Assembly: GCA_028564675.1 (NCBI GenBank)
Contig: JAOVVO010000283.1
Span: 31,687 to 95,686, forward strand
Source: Onchocerca lupi
Lineage: Eukaryota; Nematoda; Chromadorea; Rhabditida; Onchocercidae
Reading direction: 5' to 3'
DNA length: 64,000 nt
Shown: piece by piece, positions 11,450-23,501 of the stretch
Position numbering within the stretch: the first letter of the stretch is position 1
Layout of the letters: each line of letters starts with the position of its first letter
Notes under the pieces: model-generated
Database searches by the model: none
Told to the model about the DNA's origin: nothing
Seen by the model: only the letters and a program-made list of their open reading frames with translations
Program-made: the position numbers and the translations under genes

Positions 11450-13458
11450 TTAGCATTTGCACAAATATCTATTAATAATATCATCAAGCGCAATTTCCAG
11501 AGCTTCATTGGTTCCTTTTAATTCAGATACAACTGCTTTCGACCATATGAAGTATTCTTTTACCCTTTGTGCATTCCATCCAACCGGTGTTTCACGTTCC
11601 AAATCCCGCAAATTATAAAGTTTGTCTGCGAGATGAACCAATTTTGCCTGTAACAGATTGTATCTGCAAACTGCGTGAACTTCATAATATGACAAAAAAT
11701 GCTGCAATTATCTAGCTATGCTTAATAATTAATTTCTTTTGACAACTTTCATGTCAATACTAAAGTGATTAATTAGAAAAATGAAATGGAAGTCAAAAGT
11801 TCAATTATTTAATTAAATGAAAATTTCATTACGGAGAAACATATCATTTGTATGATCTAATAAATATTTTGGACCAAGATTTCTCTACTTTACTATTCAC
11901 CTATTTCAATGAAGTACTTCTTTAATTTATGCATGGTATCTAATAGATTTTTTCCCGCAAATATATTACTAATATATTCATCCTGACTGTTTTCAAATGC
12001 TTTCCTCATTCTTTTGGCAATTACATCAAGCATTTCTTCCTATCCTTTTTTTTCTTTTTTTCTATTATATTTTCAATCTTCCATCTTAATTGATTTGTCT
12101 CCTAGAAGAGCAGTATTGAATGATATCCAAAATTTTACATCTAAATTTCTTATAAGTTTATACTTCATTTACCTCGAAATAATTCAAACTACTCTGCAAC
12201 ATTTATTCTGGTTTAAAAAATTGCTAACAATCATCTTCGCAACAATTTTTTTTTATTTGCGACAAATGCCTTTAGCTGCTAATATAACAAATAATTTTAT
12301 CATAATCAAGGCAAAACCAATACTTATTACTAGCTGATAATTTTTCAATTTCTGATCTAATATAATTATGCATGATGCATAGCTTCGTTCCTTTTCCAAA
12401 GTTTCATATTGCAGAATGCGCTAATTAAATCTAGGCTATCTGGAAGAAGAGAATTTCAGTTGTTATCAACAGACTCAAACGAATTAATTAATACAGATGA
12501 GAAGGTTAATCATGATAATATAAAGGGTTTTGACAGGTAAGATAGAAACAACTGATTATAACCAACCTTGTGTGAATGTTTTGCTGCATTTTTAATTTGG
12601 AGTTGTTTCCGTACAGAAACTGGTAAACTCTTATCATCGGTACATTCTTGTACGATTTGACCAATCTATAAATTAAAAAATTGAAACTAAGGAATTACAT
12701 TCCCGTTGCAGCAGTTGGCTTCTTTAAACTATCAAAAAAGACTTACAAAAAAAAAAAAAAAAAAAGTACCTCTTTGCCAAATAAATCATTAATTTCTTGA
12801 AGAGTAGTAGCTGTATCTTCGATGGTATCATGCAGCAATGCTGCTACAATCGTTACAGTATCCATTACACCAGCTTCACATGTTAATATACTCGCAACAC
12901 CTGGAACAAATGCTAAGACTCAAAGTATTATTTAATTCATAGTTTTTTTTTGTATTTCAACGTAAACATAAAAATAAATAAGAAATAAACTATGCAAACG
13001 TGAAAGAAATGGAACATTGCATTTTTCACACGTAAAAAACATGACTACTTAAAGAATGGCAATACTATAAAGTGCTTGAACGACAATACAAGGCCATGTA
13101 CGATACTCCTAAAGAGTATAATTATGCTTAATCACTAACAATTCCATATTTTACACCCGAAACAATGCGGAATAAACTCGATAAAACTCGAAATATTACT
13201 CCATCTTTATTTTTCTGTGCCTTAATAAGCAAGAAATAAACTGTGTAGACATGAGAGAAATAGAAATTAGTGGGTGAATTTCTAACTTTTAACACGAAAT
13301 ATTTTATTATAGATCAATCAAATAAATATAATAAATAAAGCCATCAACTTACCGATGGGATGATTGATGTAAGGCGTTTGCATAGCATCTTTTCGTCTCT
13401 GCAAGCGATGACGTTCGGCTGCAAAATTACATGCTTTGATAATCGTATACACGTCCAT
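11450..13458 (-). CDS. HDDC3: MESH1/HDDC3-type (p)ppGpp 3'-pyrophosphohydrolase
   Basis: Four exons on the minus strand (13458-13353, 12900-12770, 12665-12567, 11647-11450) join in perfect phase into 177 residues, against 179 in human MESH1. This is a metazoan SpoT-like HD-domain hydrolase. The family removes the 3' pyrophosphate of (p)ppGpp in vitro and is also described as a cytosolic NADPH phosphatase. Metal and catalytic motifs are intact: H33 in YINHP, H59-D60 and E63-D64 in LLHDTIEDT, and D120 in LADKLYNLRDL. The RKxLQ helix and the GWNxxRVKEYFxW C-terminal block are also present. The ATG is preceded by promoter-like sequence shared with DEK, about 490 bp away on the other strand. The 0.9 kb third intron holds an unexplained open frame (11,893-12,028). 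No truncation or missing active-site residue is seen. Confidence 0.95.
11893..12028 (-). other. Unexplained open frame inside the third HDDC3 intron
   Basis: On the minus strand about 45 codons run from GEEML-like sequence near 12,028 (first ATG about 12,032) to a TAG near 11,900. They contain KRMRKAFENSQDEYISNIF and end KKYFIEIGE. The composition is protein-like and helical, unlike the surrounding AT-rich intron. Upstream, around 12,200-12,400, a second open stretch predicts a hydrophobic segment (SIGFALIMIKLFVILAA), interrupted by stops. It could be a decayed foreign insertion, an old exon or chance. I could not identify it. Confidence 0.3.
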
Positions 13459-13945
13459 CCCTAACAAAGTAACAAGAAATCAATCAATCAATGCCGAAAT
13501 TTGCTGTAAATCTAAGAATGAATATGATCCATGGATCTCAGATTTTCATATCGAGTCGGCGACGAGTTGCATGAAAGTAGGTCACGATGAAATGTTGGTT
13601 TTGATGCGGATTATTCAGTTTTGGTTTAAAATTTGCTGAGTTGGCGGGACGTGCGGTGGTTCTTATTGTATTTAACTTCGAGGATTGTATATTGGGGAGG
13701 TTTCGGACGTGGTATGTCTCGGGGATTTTGGGACTAGTATGTCTCGGGTGAGTTTTAGAACTGGAATATCTCGGGTTAAACTACTTCTTAGCATTAGATG
13801 TATAATTTCTTTTCTTGCCCTCTCTCTGTTTCACAGTTTCTATATTATCATTACAACACTTCATGATAACGTTTCAAGTTAATTCATTTCAGTTATATTT
13901 TCTTTGCAGTGGCAAGACAGACTGTACTAAATCATATATACTAAA
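13459..13945. promoter_or_regulatory. Divergent promoter between HDDC3 (-) and DEK (+)
   Basis: Only 487 bp separate the two start codons. Inside lie three degenerate repeats of a GT-rich unit with 'tatgtctcggg' or 'atatctcggg' at about 13,710, 13,738 and 13,767, in locally less AT-rich sequence. A TTTCTTTGCAG at about 13,900-13,910 is a likely trans-splice or 5' UTR acceptor just upstream of the DEK ATG. Shared regulation is an inference from the geometry. Confidence 0.5.
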
Positions 13946-14666
13946 ATGGCAGATGAATATAAAGAAGAAATTAGTGAGCGGGTAAGAACGTTTATTTATT
14001 TTGTCATATAAAAATTGTCTGTAATGTCTTTGTAATTGTCATTATCATTTCATAATTTTATTTATTTTTGGTCACGCAGGATAAAGTTCTTTTTTCTCTT
14101 ATTGCTAATTTATAACGGGTATTCTGAAAATTATCTGTAGTGTTTGGTATACTAAATATTTTGTGACAGTAATGATTTTATTTAGATAGAAACCACATAA
14201 GCAAGTCATGAACAGTGAGTACGTTGGACAATGGAAAAAGTTTTGAAAAATTCTGAATGGAAATATTTGCATACGTCTCTCGAGTGTACTTTTTTAAGTT
14301 AACGTTTATAGTATATTTTCATTGCAGTGATTGACATTTGCTCTTATTTATTTGTTTTAGTCCGAAAAAAATGAAGGATCAAAAGATGAAAATAATGAAA
14401 AGGAAATGGATGATGATCGTGAAGAAGACAGAACAGTAGCCGATGTTAAAAAATACGAAATGGATGTTGGAAAAAAGGATGAAGGAAGTGTTGAAATCAA
14501 GGTAGCAGCAAGTTCGAAACCATTTGATGAAAATTTGGACAAAAGTAGCAGTGAAATGAATGATACAACCAATGATCTAAAGGAAATCTCAGAAGTGACT
14601 AAGGAAGAAAAACTGAAACCTGTAAAAAGAGGTTCCTTTTCTCAAAAAATATTTTCGTTATTTTGA
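13946..14666 (+). CDS. Possible short acidic isoform from the DEK 5' exons (intronic polyadenylation)
   Basis: If the weak exon-2 donor is not used, exons 13946-13981 and 14361-14666 encode 113 residues, very rich in Asp, Glu and Lys and ending KIFSLF before TGA. An AATAAA about 90 bp downstream lies before the next DEK exon. It has no domain of its own beyond the acidic DEK N-terminus. It may equally be an independent small gene. Confidence 0.4.
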
Positions 14667-17385
14667 AAATTTTAAAACAGTATATCGTTTCTTTAGAATA
14701 ATAATTGAACACTATAGCTGTCATATTTCAACTGAAATTGACTGTTGATGATTATAATAAAATTCATTGATATAAATATGATGTTATGTGCGAGCTCCTA
14801 GTGCTTTCTTTTTTTTTAATTAAAATTTGAATGTAGCAGACTATTTCATGTGATTGTCATCGGATTTATAGCTCTTCTTGATGAGCCAATTGTGAGAGAA
14901 GGAAAAAGACAGCGCCATGCAGTGGAACGACTTGCAGCTGTCTCATCTCTACCATCAAGGAAAGCATCTTTAGACGCGGTTGGGTCAGGAACTTCTCTTG
15001 GCGATATTGAATTCGGTAACATTTCCGTTTAAAGAGCCATAAAATCGTTGAAATTGCGATTACTGCGCAAATGTTGTGTTACTGTCGTTATTGTGATGCA
15101 GCAAGATTTGAACTCTACTATGTCAGATTTCATTTTTTATCTTCGCATCGATTTTTTTTTCTCAAAAAAAAAAAAAAAAACCGTAAAATATACCTCTCCA
15201 AATTTTAATACTAGTGATTTTGTTTAAGTTTAATATCATTTTCTCTTCATTTTATGTCCTGTACAATATTTCTTGTTTTTTAGTGAATATTGGCATTTCT
15301 AAAGCGCAAAATGAGACATTGAAATGGCTTCACAGGTTATGCTACGGCACTCCTGGAACTGCAACATCTAGAAAACGAGATCTTAGAAGATTTAACGGTT
15401 TTGCATTTGATACTAAGAGTGTTGATTTCGACAAGAAGAAGACAACGGCAATGAAGCTTACGAATAATGAGGTGCATAGTCGGAAGTTTTTTTTTTTTCT
15501 TAATTCGAAATTTTATTAGCTTCAGAAAGATTCTTACAACTTACAACATAAGTATTTGTTCCCGTGGACAAACGTAGTGTAATAGTAGAAGTTAAATATG
15601 ACTTATATGTTGTGGTACGTGATAAGAATAACCTTTCCGATAGAAGCTCGTGATTTCAGTCATCCTTTGTATTTCACCCGCTGAATGTATTCTCAATGAC
15701 TAATGATTTATCTCATCGATTAAGATGATGGAGTACGATATCAACTCCTCTGAAAGTTCTTACAAATTTTTTCTGTCATCATTTTTCGACTTAACACACT
15801 CCTTACCGTACAAGGGAACGATCAGCGGCATGATCTTCTAAATATCTGAAACTGAAATATAGCGTTTAGGCCGGTGGAGATCACGCACTTTGAGCCTTAG
15901 CTCGGTGGCAAGAATTGCGAGCTTCTTTTGGGAAGTATTGCACAACCATCGCTTGTCATTAATGAGAGATATGTTGCACTTATTGCAATAGAGCAAGTCT
16001 TTCCGTTAGAATGAAGTGTTTAAATGATTTGAAATGGTATGCATATTTTTTATCTTTTCAGTTACATATGATTGCAAGAATTTTGGGTTCAGAGAGAGGA
16101 CATACAAAGGAAGAAGCAGTAAGCATATTTTTAAATAGTGATTTGTATATTTTTTTGCTGCGTGAAAGTATCTGAATTCATGAAAAACTAATGTAATGTT
16201 TGAAAATTTCGCTGATCATAGGTAGTGTTTCATCTAGTTTTATCTGGAAATTTTATTACGAATTTATTTAAGGTGATGAATGTCCTTCATTTCCTGCAAA
16301 AACCAGAAGATAAAGGTAGAAAGATCACATTAGCAAAGAAGCGAAGGAGTTCTTCAAAATCATCTAGGAAAGGAGTGAAAAGAAGCAGAACTGACAAAAA
16401 AGGTATATGTATGTTTCTCATATAGGATGGGAATATATGGATTGTACTTTTTAAAGCTTGTGATATTAAATTTTATAGGAAACAAAAAAAGCATAAAGAA
16501 AAGAAAAGAAGAGTCAAGTGAGAATGACGATGCTGGTCAGAGCGGAGAGGAAACCAGCGATGATGAGGATGGTGAAGAAAATAAATCAGAATCGACAAAC
16601 ACGATAAAAAACCGTTCGGAAAAGATCAAGAGTTCCAGCAAATTAACTTCTGTTTCCAAAAGCGCTACTGCGAAGGTTTATTTTAGATGATTTTTAAATC
16701 AAATTTTTTGCTTCTTAATTGGAATTATTAAGAATGGTTTAAAATTGGTTCCATTTTAAAATTGCTCGGTATTATATTTTGTTGGAATGTTAAGGAAGAA
16801 CGGAATTGGGGCGATGGTGGTCCTTCAAATGCAGAAGTGGAAACTGCTATCAGCGAAATACTTCGTTCTGTGGATCTTGTGCATTGTACGATGAAACAGA
16901 TGTGTGATCGGGTAAAAATTTCGATCGTAATGGTTTCCAAAACTGTTTGACAATGGAGTTTGGAATATCATAGCAAAAAATTATGAAACTATTAGCAGAA
17001 GAAATTGATTAGGAATCATATTAACGAATAAACCGAAGTTTCTTTAGTAAGATTAATGATAGAATCAGTAATTAGACGAAGTGCTATGCTTTTAAACTTC
17101 TTTATTAATGATGCTGCACTTTAGGCCAAATATTTTTATCGGTAAGAGGAGTTTGGCAAATTAGAAAAACAGATGGTTTTTTGATAGGATATAAGCAGTT
17201 TCAGCAATTTAACGAGATAGACAAAGCGCTGTTATTATTCTTATTGATTCTTATAACCTTTATGCTGTAAAAAATTACAACATTTGTAGATTGGAGAGAA
17301 GTTCCCAAATTTGGATATGGTAACGTATAAAGGTGCACTGAAAGAACGCGTAAAAGTAGCTTTGGAAAAAATGGAAGATTCATAA
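13946..17385 (+). CDS. DEK: DEK oncoprotein homologue (chromatin-binding SAP and DEK-C protein)
   Basis: Nine exons (13946-13981, 14361-14631, 14872-15015, 15284-15471, 16062-16118, 16273-16402, 16479-16675, 16795-16911, 17290-17385) give 411 residues in unbroken phase; human DEK has 375. The order matches DEK: an acidic N-terminus (1-103); the REGKRxRxxVERL motif; a pseudo-SAP/SAP-box region (about 140-250) with LHRLCYGTPGTATSRKRDLR and GFAFD; a Lys/Ser/Glu-rich linker; and a C-terminal DEK-C helical domain (about 346-411) with TMKQMCDRV. DEK is a nuclear protein that binds structured DNA and nucleosomes and acts in chromatin organisation and splicing. The donor ending exon 2 (AGAG|GTTCCT) is weak. 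Reading through it instead gives a stop at 14,666 with AATAAA near 14,757, so a short acidic isoform or a separate small gene is possible. Confidence 0.92.
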
Positions 17386-18665
17386 AGTTACTGTCTTGTT
17401 GCTGATCTCGTCGTTATTGTATTTAATTTTTGTTTCCTTTAAAGTTTATTTTATTTTCGTGGATTTCTTTATTGCCTCAGCTTTTAATGGCGGCCATCTT
17501 TAGCCCCAAATCATCCTATTATTGACCTCATTGTGCATTTTTTTTTTAAATTTTGATCACGGAACTTGTATTTCTATTTGAATAACATGTGTAACATTAT
17601 AATATTGTCAATGAGGATATTCCTTTTAATATTAATTGTGAAACCACCAAATTCTAATAGTTTGTGTCATATCCAGAGATTACATCACATTAGATTCACC
17701 ATTATCAGATTTATAATTATTTTTAAAAATATCATTTGTATTAAATGTCAAATTGGAAATCTTTTTTTATATTAAATTATCAATTCCACAAGTGCTTAGC
17801 TTTTAGTTTTAGTTTTAATGAATGCATTGAACATCGTTAATCCGTATGAATCTTTACTTTGTACTATTAATCTAATTTGCAATCTAATTTTCAATATTCG
17901 TCTCTGATAACATCGTAATCATTCTGATATATTATTCCACTTGATTGTAAATATTGCACTGTTTCTGAATCTTTTGTCTCTATTGCTTCAAGTTATTGAT
18001 TCAACCAACATGTGCTTGATTTTAGGTATTAAGAATTGACATTCTGCGGCATCGAAACTCTAATCATAAAAGTAAAGCTGATCTAAAGCCGACCTACATC
18101 TTCCAGAGTGTTTCATAGCATATTTAGGAGATATGTCCCAGTGAAAAGTTTAGGAAATCGAATATATTGATACGAGGAAACTGGTTACATTTAAAGACAT
18201 GGGAATTCCGAAAGAAGAAATTCTGATTTGCCAAATTTAAATATAAATGAGTGGAGAAATTTTCCAATTTTTTGAAAAATATCCTGAATTTAGTGATTGG
18301 TTTGGTGCTAGATTTATTCACCACCAATGCAAATAAAAGAGGTGCTAAGGATTCGTAATTTTGTTCAAAACAGCAGTCGACTCCAGAATGGTCATAACTG
18401 AAATTCATTCCAATTTAAAAAACAAATTAAACGGTCATATTTGTGCATGAACATAATGTAAATAATTAAATTATTTGCGATGGATGTTTACATGACGTAA
18501 AGATAATGGAATAAACCCATCAAACTAGCCATTTCGCAAAATGAAATTTTGGTTGCTTGTTTATATACGTCGTTTACTAAGTATATGAAAGAAATCTAGT
18601 GGATAGCGCGTGTAACAACCATGTTTGCAGAAGGCACCAATCCTAAAAATCCCAACAATTTTAAA
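17386..18665. other. Convergent intergenic region between DEK and UBXN1
   Basis: No gene recognised. One exon-like stretch on + (about 18,027-18,119, about 30 codons after 'gattttag', rich in basic residues and ending in TAG) and one minus-strand open frame (18,124-18,408, 94 residues, Phe- and Asn-rich) resemble nothing I know. The first 600 bp after DEK look like 3' UTR and spacer. Confidence 0.45.
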
Positions 18666-20606
18666 TTATAAAATGAGCCTACAAATGCAAAGAAAAAAAG
18701 AAGGTTTTACGAATGCTAAATTGGTATTTGAGGACGTACCTAATACTTTGATGGGAATCGCCATATCTTCATCGGTAAATATTTTGCGAGGAAATGGAGT
18801 CATAAGAGTAAAGGGAATACCATCCATTGTATCCTTACCATGCATTTCCACCCATAAACGTACATGAGACAATGGTTCATCCGACTATAATATGATACTG
18901 TTGCATGCAATGTTTTTTGGAACACTCATACGTACCTTTATCCTACTTTACAATATAAATCCATAAAATTAATTAAAATGCAACTGCTAACTGGATAGCA
19001 ATTTTTTAACATCTGAAAAGTATATAAAACATATTATTACTGAACTCCAAACGAAACTGAATTTAATCTCATCGTTGAGAAACTTCAGCATTGGAAACCT
19101 CTCCAAGGGAAAGGCGCTTCTTCATTGCAGACAAGTTCTCCAAGGAAACATGTTCTTCGTGTTCTCTCAATTTTAATAACTGCATATTATCATCACGCTA
19201 AAGCCAAACTTACTTTAAACTTTTCCTTGATGATTGAACCATTAAGTAATCGTACTTGTATTTGACAATAACCAGTATCCTTTACTGGAGGAGTTGCATT
19301 TACAGTAGGCAATGATGAATTAACTGTCGCTACTACTGATTGTGGCTGCCGGGATTGTTCACCTATCTTACGAGCTTCTCGATCCAAACGAATTTGTTCC
19401 AAAACACGTTTGCGCGCTTCCATTTCCTTAACAAGTAATTATAATTCCTATCTAATGCTGTCATTTAACATTCATCTAAAACTTTTCAAAGCCTCACTTC
19501 ATGCTTTTCACGTTTCTTTTCTTCCAACATTTTTTTCATTTCTATTTCCTTTCTTTCTTCTTCTATTTTTGCCATTGATTTTCCTTCTAGACGACGACGT
19601 TTTTCCTACAATAATTATTCAAAGAAGTGCGGAAATTTGATTTCGAAAAAATTATTATATTTCAAAGATCAATGAAAACAAATACCGACTTTCTCTAGTG
19701 TTTCCTTTCTCTCTTCTTCCTCTTTCCTTGCCCTTGCTTCCTTCAATCTCTTTTGTAGTGCAGCAAGTCTTTCTTTTTTCTCTTCTTCTGTTAACGGTTT
19801 CATAACCTCTGTTGACTCGCTAAATGCTTCGTGTTTCGTGCGTGCTGCGTGAAACATAACAGCCTGGTCATCGGCTAACTGTTTCCCACATCTAAAACAT
19901 TTCGCATATACATCTTGCAAGTAAAGTAGTCACTCGTCTGCTGCAAGACATTTTGAACGATTAATGATAAGATCAGAATTCGTTGGTTGAAATGACGAGA
20001 AGCCACTAAAGACGGAGTTCATGTATTATCTGATCGAAATACCGATTACTAAAATAAGGTATATTGATAAAGCCAAGTTTAGTCTCTTAATTGCACAAAT
20101 ATGCTTAATACATTTCATCCCCATCTGCCTCTGCTATAACCAACCGTTTAATATCATGTACGGAAAAATTTTAAACATGCATACACATCGCATTTGAATG
20201 ACATTGATTGTGGTGCTTCAACAGACTTCGACGGTTCCTCTTCTTCAGCAAATTCAACAATCGACCTTTCCTCTTCCGGTAACTGTATCTGAGTAGGTTT
20301 TGGCGTATTTGTATCATTGTTTTTTTGATGCTCCGCGATCCATTCCACTGCCTCAATCAGCCCGGTTTCACCGGTTTCTCGCAGTGCTTTTTCGCTAAAA
20401 TTAATGATTTTAACGTGAACTCTATATAATTCTTCTGCAATTCCTTTCAACAATTTGCATATTTATTTATTCATTTTTTCATCATGCAAATTACTGGTGA
20501 AGAAAATTTCTTTTTTTTTTTTTTTTTTTTCTTTTTTAGAGAAAATGGAAGCATACGCAATATCGTGAGGAAAACCCATCTCTTCCAGTTGATCCAGCAT
20601 TGACAT
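18666..20606 (-). CDS. ubxn-1: UBXN1/SAKS1-type UBA-UBX protein with an internal zinc finger (p97 adaptor)
   Basis: Six exons (20606-20557, 20394-20185, 19891-19690, 19605-19498, 19426-19214, 18884-18666) join in phase into 333 residues. An N-terminal UBA domain (1-40: LEEMGF, then AEKALRETG) binds ubiquitin. Residues about 83-110 form a C2H2-type finger (FKCDVCGKQL, then FHAARTKHEAF). A long charged coiled coil follows (about 115-205). The C-terminal UBX domain (about 240-325) carries the FPR loop (TPFPRKIF) that docks on CDC-48/p97. The family links ubiquitylated substrates to p97 in protein quality control. Human UBXN1, as I recall it, lacks the finger between UBA and coiled coil. The last exon is read through to TAA at 18,666; a donor-like GTACGT at the end of the UBX could make an alternative tail. 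Confidence 0.92.
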
Positions 20607-22008
20607 TTTCCATACAGTTACTTATGTTCCACTATCTTTTAATTCCTATAAACCATCAAGCAAGTTATTCATTTGAATACGTTGAAGGAATTTAATGTAA
20701 AATTAATTCAAAAAGAACTCGAAGGACTGAAATAGCAGGATTTCACAAATTTTCTGGAATAATATTACTATTTGCTAAACCGGTTAAAATCTTTTCCCGG
20801 TCTTTTAAATTCGAAAAAAAATACGAAATTTTTCGAACGGATTTTGTATCTCGAAGAAAGAATATGTTTACGTATTATGAAATATGTATGAAAGAGTCCC
20901 CAACATTGACACTTTCCTAATATAAGTTGACCTGTTTCATTATTGTCCAGCCCTTCAACTTAACTGGTATCTAGAGATTTCTAAGAAATATTACTTTTAA
21001 AAGGTCTGATTAATTACTTCCACACTACAGTATTTTACCAGAAATATACGGATGATGCATTATACATATCTAATATTAGAGAAATATTTAGATGAAAAAA
21101 TATATTTTATTGATAAAAACATCTGTTGAACAAAGTTTGCAACTTGTCAAAGCGGAAAATTCAATCATCTCAAGTAGCAAATTTAAAAAGTTGTTTACTT
21201 CTGACGATTACCTGTAGGAAATAAATATCTTTAGAATTGATGGCAATTATAAGCAAATTAAAAAATAAATAAATTATTAAGGAGAAGATATTCCTAAAAA
21301 TAATTATGAAAATACATGGAATTTGTCTATGCTTACAACAAAACAAAAAAGAACGACATGTTTAATTTAAAAAATCAATAATCATTGCAGAAGTGGATGA
21401 CTATAAAATAACAAAATTAAAAAAGAGAACGTATGCAAGCTCTTCACAAATCAAACAATCTAATAAATTAAAAGAAAAAAGAAAAGACGAAGTTTTAAAT
21501 ACAGATGACGGTCTAAAGTGGCCTAACGTGATCTAAATTATGATCAGAAATCAAAGATTTTGAGGGAAAATTATTTTAAGGATTATTAACTTAAAAAAAG
21601 TATTTACACTGACAAAGAGTAAAACATATAGAACCTCAATAAAAAAGACAAAAATAAATATTTGCACAACCATTAAATAGAATCAAATCGGTTCAAGCTA
21701 AAAATTTCACACATATTCTTTAAATAGAGATAGTAAACAAGTGTACATAAAATGCAATCTATTGAGATCTCGAAACAATATGCGTGTTCTGAAAAAATGA
21801 ACGATGATATTACTATTTGAATTTAACCTATATATTCTATCTACAGAGGAATTTCGTTATGAATCCTTGAAAAATGTTGAGATTTTTGGAGAAAACAAGT
21901 ACTTAAAGAGCTTAATATCTTTCTCCGTCTCTTTTTATATTGATCCAACAATTATTAAATTATATGGTTTTTTTTTAAGGCTACCACAAACCTTCACAGC
22001 ATAATACT
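20607..22008. other. Intergenic AT-rich spacer
   Basis: No coding exon or repeat of note. A minus-strand promoter for UBXN1 should lie in the first few hundred bases, followed by the 3' UTR of the next minus-strand gene. I see no other structure. Confidence 0.5.
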
Positions 22009-23100
22009 TTATACATGTGGTGGGAGCTCAACCTGTGGTGAATTATAAATGCCGCAGAAATCGCAACCACATTTTCTCAGTTCCCATGCTTCAACCTGAA
22101 TATATTCTTTGGAATTGCTAAAAACGCTTGAATTGGTAGCAATTTTTAATAAAAAACTAAGTTTGAAACACGATCAATGAAATCTACTATGAACTGAAGA
22201 GAATGAGTATAAAATGAATATAATTTACTTATAATACAAATCTGCATATAACTGTCTGTTCATTTCTAAATACTAACTAATCCTCCTCATCATTCAGCAA
22301 ACCAGAATTCTTTGATGGTCAAATTTCTTTACTTTGATAAAAGGACTGTCGTTATTCTTCCCAATATGCTCCAACAAATTAACAACCAATGAACCATTCT
22401 GTAAGCGTTTCACCCTGTTCCCTGAATATGAGATCAATAAATAAAAATGAAAATTCTCTCTCTCTCTCTCTCTCTCTCTCTGAAATTTTTTCATTACAGG
22501 AACATAACCCCAAAATCAATCTTTTTAATTTATATAAATTTCACAACTTACTTTTTGCTTTTGCGTTCTGCGTGGAAATCAGCTCAGCCATCAATGAACG
22601 ACGCCTTCTTAAGAGATCTTCTTGTCGAGACTGAAATAACTTCTTCCAAGATTCATCGCAATTTCTGGTTAAAATAAAATAATGAGATATATTCTCTGCG
22701 ATATCTTTCAGAAGTTAAAAAAATTTAAGTTCTTACCAATGGATCAGTTGTCATATCTTCTACTGCTATATTTAACATTCTTTCCATGGTCTGTTGACTT
22801 CGTCGAACTGCAGCTTCCAGGATAGCAATATCCTTCCTCAACTGAATTAGCCTTTCAGTTCTACTCGCATTTTCCATTAATTTCTCATTAGCAATATCAT
22901 CCAGTTTTTGTCTCTTCGGTTCTAAAATAATTTTTTTTAAACTTGTTTTCAATTCGTTTCCAATTTTCTTTTGTTGAAAACACCTAGTCTACTGGCAGAG
23001 CAGAATTTATTTACAAACAGCGACTATTCTGCTTGATATCATATTATCTTAACAAAAAAAAAACAACAAAAAACATTTTGCAGTCACCTGAAATATACAT
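22009..23100 (-). CDS. Unidentified 160-residue coiled-coil protein with C-terminal CxCxxC
   Basis: Five exons (23100-23088, 22921-22737, 22630-22552, 22421-22303, 22095-22009) give 160 residues with consistent phase and good acceptors (for example TTATTTCAG). Residues about 5-70 are strongly helical and charged (RLIQLRKDIAILEAAVRR), and a basic segment follows (RQEDLLRRRSLMAELIS). A short globular-looking region contains NGSLVVNLLEHIG. The C-terminus has three close cysteines (KCGCDFCG) and ends QVELPPHV. I do not recognise the family. The tiny first exon (13 nt) and the exon-3 acceptor are the least certain parts; an alternative acceptor 28 nt upstream would break frame. Confidence 0.6.
22455..22481. 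repeat. (CT)n microsatellite in an intron
   Basis: About thirteen CT units on +, which are GA units on the coding strand of the surrounding minus-strand gene. It lies in the intron between the exons at 22,421 and 22,552, near the acceptor side. Confidence 0.9.
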
Positions 23101-23501
23101 TAATGACATATGTGGATCTGTTACAAAACTGTTATTTCTTTCATCAGTTTAATAGACCATTTTCTAATAATTTTGAAGAATCCAAAAAAAAAAAAAGAAA
23201 AAAGAAATGGAAGAGAATCTTAAGAATAGCAACCGGTAGAAGAATCGATGCATTCAGGCCTTTGATGATTTGTCAACATATTTGATGTGCAATCCATCCG
23301 ATCGTCCATATTGATTCCCTACAAGCATATTTATCATTTCAAACAAAATAGTCTATTTTTTTGTTTTTTTTTTCTTTTTTAATATTCTTCTTCAGATGAA
23401 ATGAAAGATGATCAGTTTAATAGAGAATGTCTTCTTGTATTTATTCAACAATTTAAAATGTACATCTCTACTTGAGCTGCAACATTTCTATTCATACCGT
23501 A

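Noticed and set aside
14357..14572. Minus-strand Ser/Phe-rich frame
   Set aside because: Antisense of the acidic Lys/Glu-rich DEK exon 2, whose codons give Ser, Phe and Leu on the other strand.
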